Origin: Bacteroidales bacterium | GTDB taxonomy: Bacteria; Bacteroidota; Bacteroidia; Bacteroidales; Paludibacteraceae | Assembly (NCBI GenBank): GCA_900769035.1 | Contig: CAAGFD010000150.1 | Coordinates: 1 to 5,294, forward strand | Direction: 5' to 3' | Length of the DNA stretch: 5,294 nt | Shown here: piece after piece, positions 4,791 through 5,294 of the stretch | How the letters are laid out: each line of letters starts with the position of its first letter | How positions within the stretch are numbered: position 1 is the stretch's first letter | The notes under the pieces: generated by a model | The model's input: only the letters and a program-made list of their open reading frames with translations | Database searches by the model: none | What the model was told of the DNA's origin: nothing | Position numbers and translations under genes: made by a program

Positions 4791-5280
4791 TCAGTTGTAT
4801 TTTTTATTAAATACCTCGGAAGCGATAAAGGCGGCACGTACTTTATCCGGATTACTGAAATCAACGGCATCGGCAATCAAACTATCGTCAACATCGCTAT
4901 TTTCGGCAGAGGCTTCATTAATTTTTGATTTACCGGTTCCGCGCTTACAATAATTAGAATCTACATTTTGTGAAGTAGATCTGGTAACGGGGTCAAAAGA
5001 GGTAGAAGTTTTTCGCTCAGCCTTACGTTTTCGCTCAGCCTCTTCCTGTTGCTGTTTTTTAATCATCATATCGTTGACATGACGGGTATATTCAGCCGGA
5101 TATCTACGTTTAATCTCCTCTTCCGACATTACTTTAATAAGTTCGTCGTAATTGAAATCGTCGAAAAATCTGCGGTCGTCATCATTAGAGACAACGTCTC
5201 TTTTGACATTCCTATTTGAAGGCTTTTGTGTGGCAGAAGTACTCGTTTTTTTATTAACATCGTCTTTGTAAGTTTGTTGT
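4791..5280 (-). CDS. Unrecognised charged protein, C-terminal 162 residues (5' end missing)
   Basis: I do not recognise this protein. The frame is open from the TGA at 4791 to the adapter junction, so the ATG at 5127-5129 is probably an internal Met and the gene starts outside the window. The 50 residues before that Met are Lys/Asp/Asn/Thr-rich and end in an acidic-aromatic stretch (RRFFDDFNYDELIKVMSEEE). Next comes a basic, Gln/Glu/Lys-rich segment (MMIKKQQQEEAERKRKAERK), which is helix- or coiled-coil-prone. After it lies a Ser/Thr-rich linker, then an acidic stretch, and finally a short hydrophobic-amphipathic C-terminus (DKVRAAFIASEVFNKKYN). No signal peptide, membrane segment or catalytic motif is visible. 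The ending loosely resembles the A-F/V-I-x-S-E-x-x-N-x-K-Y tails I recall from small Bacteroidales proteins, but I cannot verify that. It has its own terminator before the aquaporin gene. Confidence 0.75.
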
Positions 5281-5294
5281 AGATCGGAAGAGCA
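5281..5294. other. Illumina adapter sequence (artefact), right end
   Basis: AGATCGGAAGAGCA is the start of the Illumina TruSeq adapter and the reverse complement of the adapter tail at bases 7-20. It is not genomic. Genuine sequence ends at about base 5280, inside the charged protein gene. Confidence 0.97.

Noticed and set aside
4677..4928. Open frames on both strands at about 4677-4928
   Set aside because: They overlap the end of the charged protein gene, its terminator and the aquaporin leader, and show no coding pattern of their own.
1..5294. Linear element or transposon bounded by inverted ends
   Set aside because: The matching ends are Illumina adapter sequence, and no transposase, integrase or replication gene is present.

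Overview
The window reads as an ordinary chromosomal stretch from a member of the Bacteroidota, most likely a Bacteroidales. Three things point there. The DNA is AT-rich, and the genes lack Shine-Dalgarno sequences, with A/T-rich stretches before the ATGs instead. Two stretches match the Bacteroidota promoter pattern (TTTG or ATTG, 19 bases, then TAnnTTTG). The proteins also look like that phylum's versions, for example the N-terminus of the MacB-type permease. The genus cannot be told from this. Every gene is on the minus strand, so transcription runs from high to low coordinates.

Both ends are artificial. Bases 1-20 and 5281-5294 are Illumina adapter sequence in inverted orientation, so the genuine DNA is about 21-5280. 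The genes at the two ends are cut by the library or assembly, not by biology.

Layout from right to left (direction of transcription): (1) the C-terminal 162 residues of an unrecognised, highly charged protein, open to the right edge (4791-5280) and followed by a terminator hairpin; (2) an AqpZ-type water channel (3992-4654) followed by a strong terminator; (3) a small rhodanese-domain lipoprotein (3568-3927) whose frame appears cut 8 codons early by a TGA; (4) tRNA-Asp(GTC) (3204-3277) with a clear promoter, a leader hairpin and a terminator; (5) a 338-base stretch with an imperfect direct repeat and a 10-bp hairpin; (6) a ten-helix EamA/DMT-family transporter (1930-2865); (7) a 381-base stretch with a 19-base inverted repeat, a probable promoter and short tandem repeats; (8) a compact operon of a PspC-domain protein (1330-1548), an ABC ATPase (664-1323) and the start of its MacB-type permease (21-634).

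The last three genes plausibly form one envelope-related transport unit, in which the ATPase powers the permease. The rest look like separately transcribed housekeeping or membrane genes. I found no new multi-gene system. The observations most worth checking are the early stop in the rhodanese gene, the terminator placed against the rhodanese start codon, and the small repeats and hairpins in the leaders.
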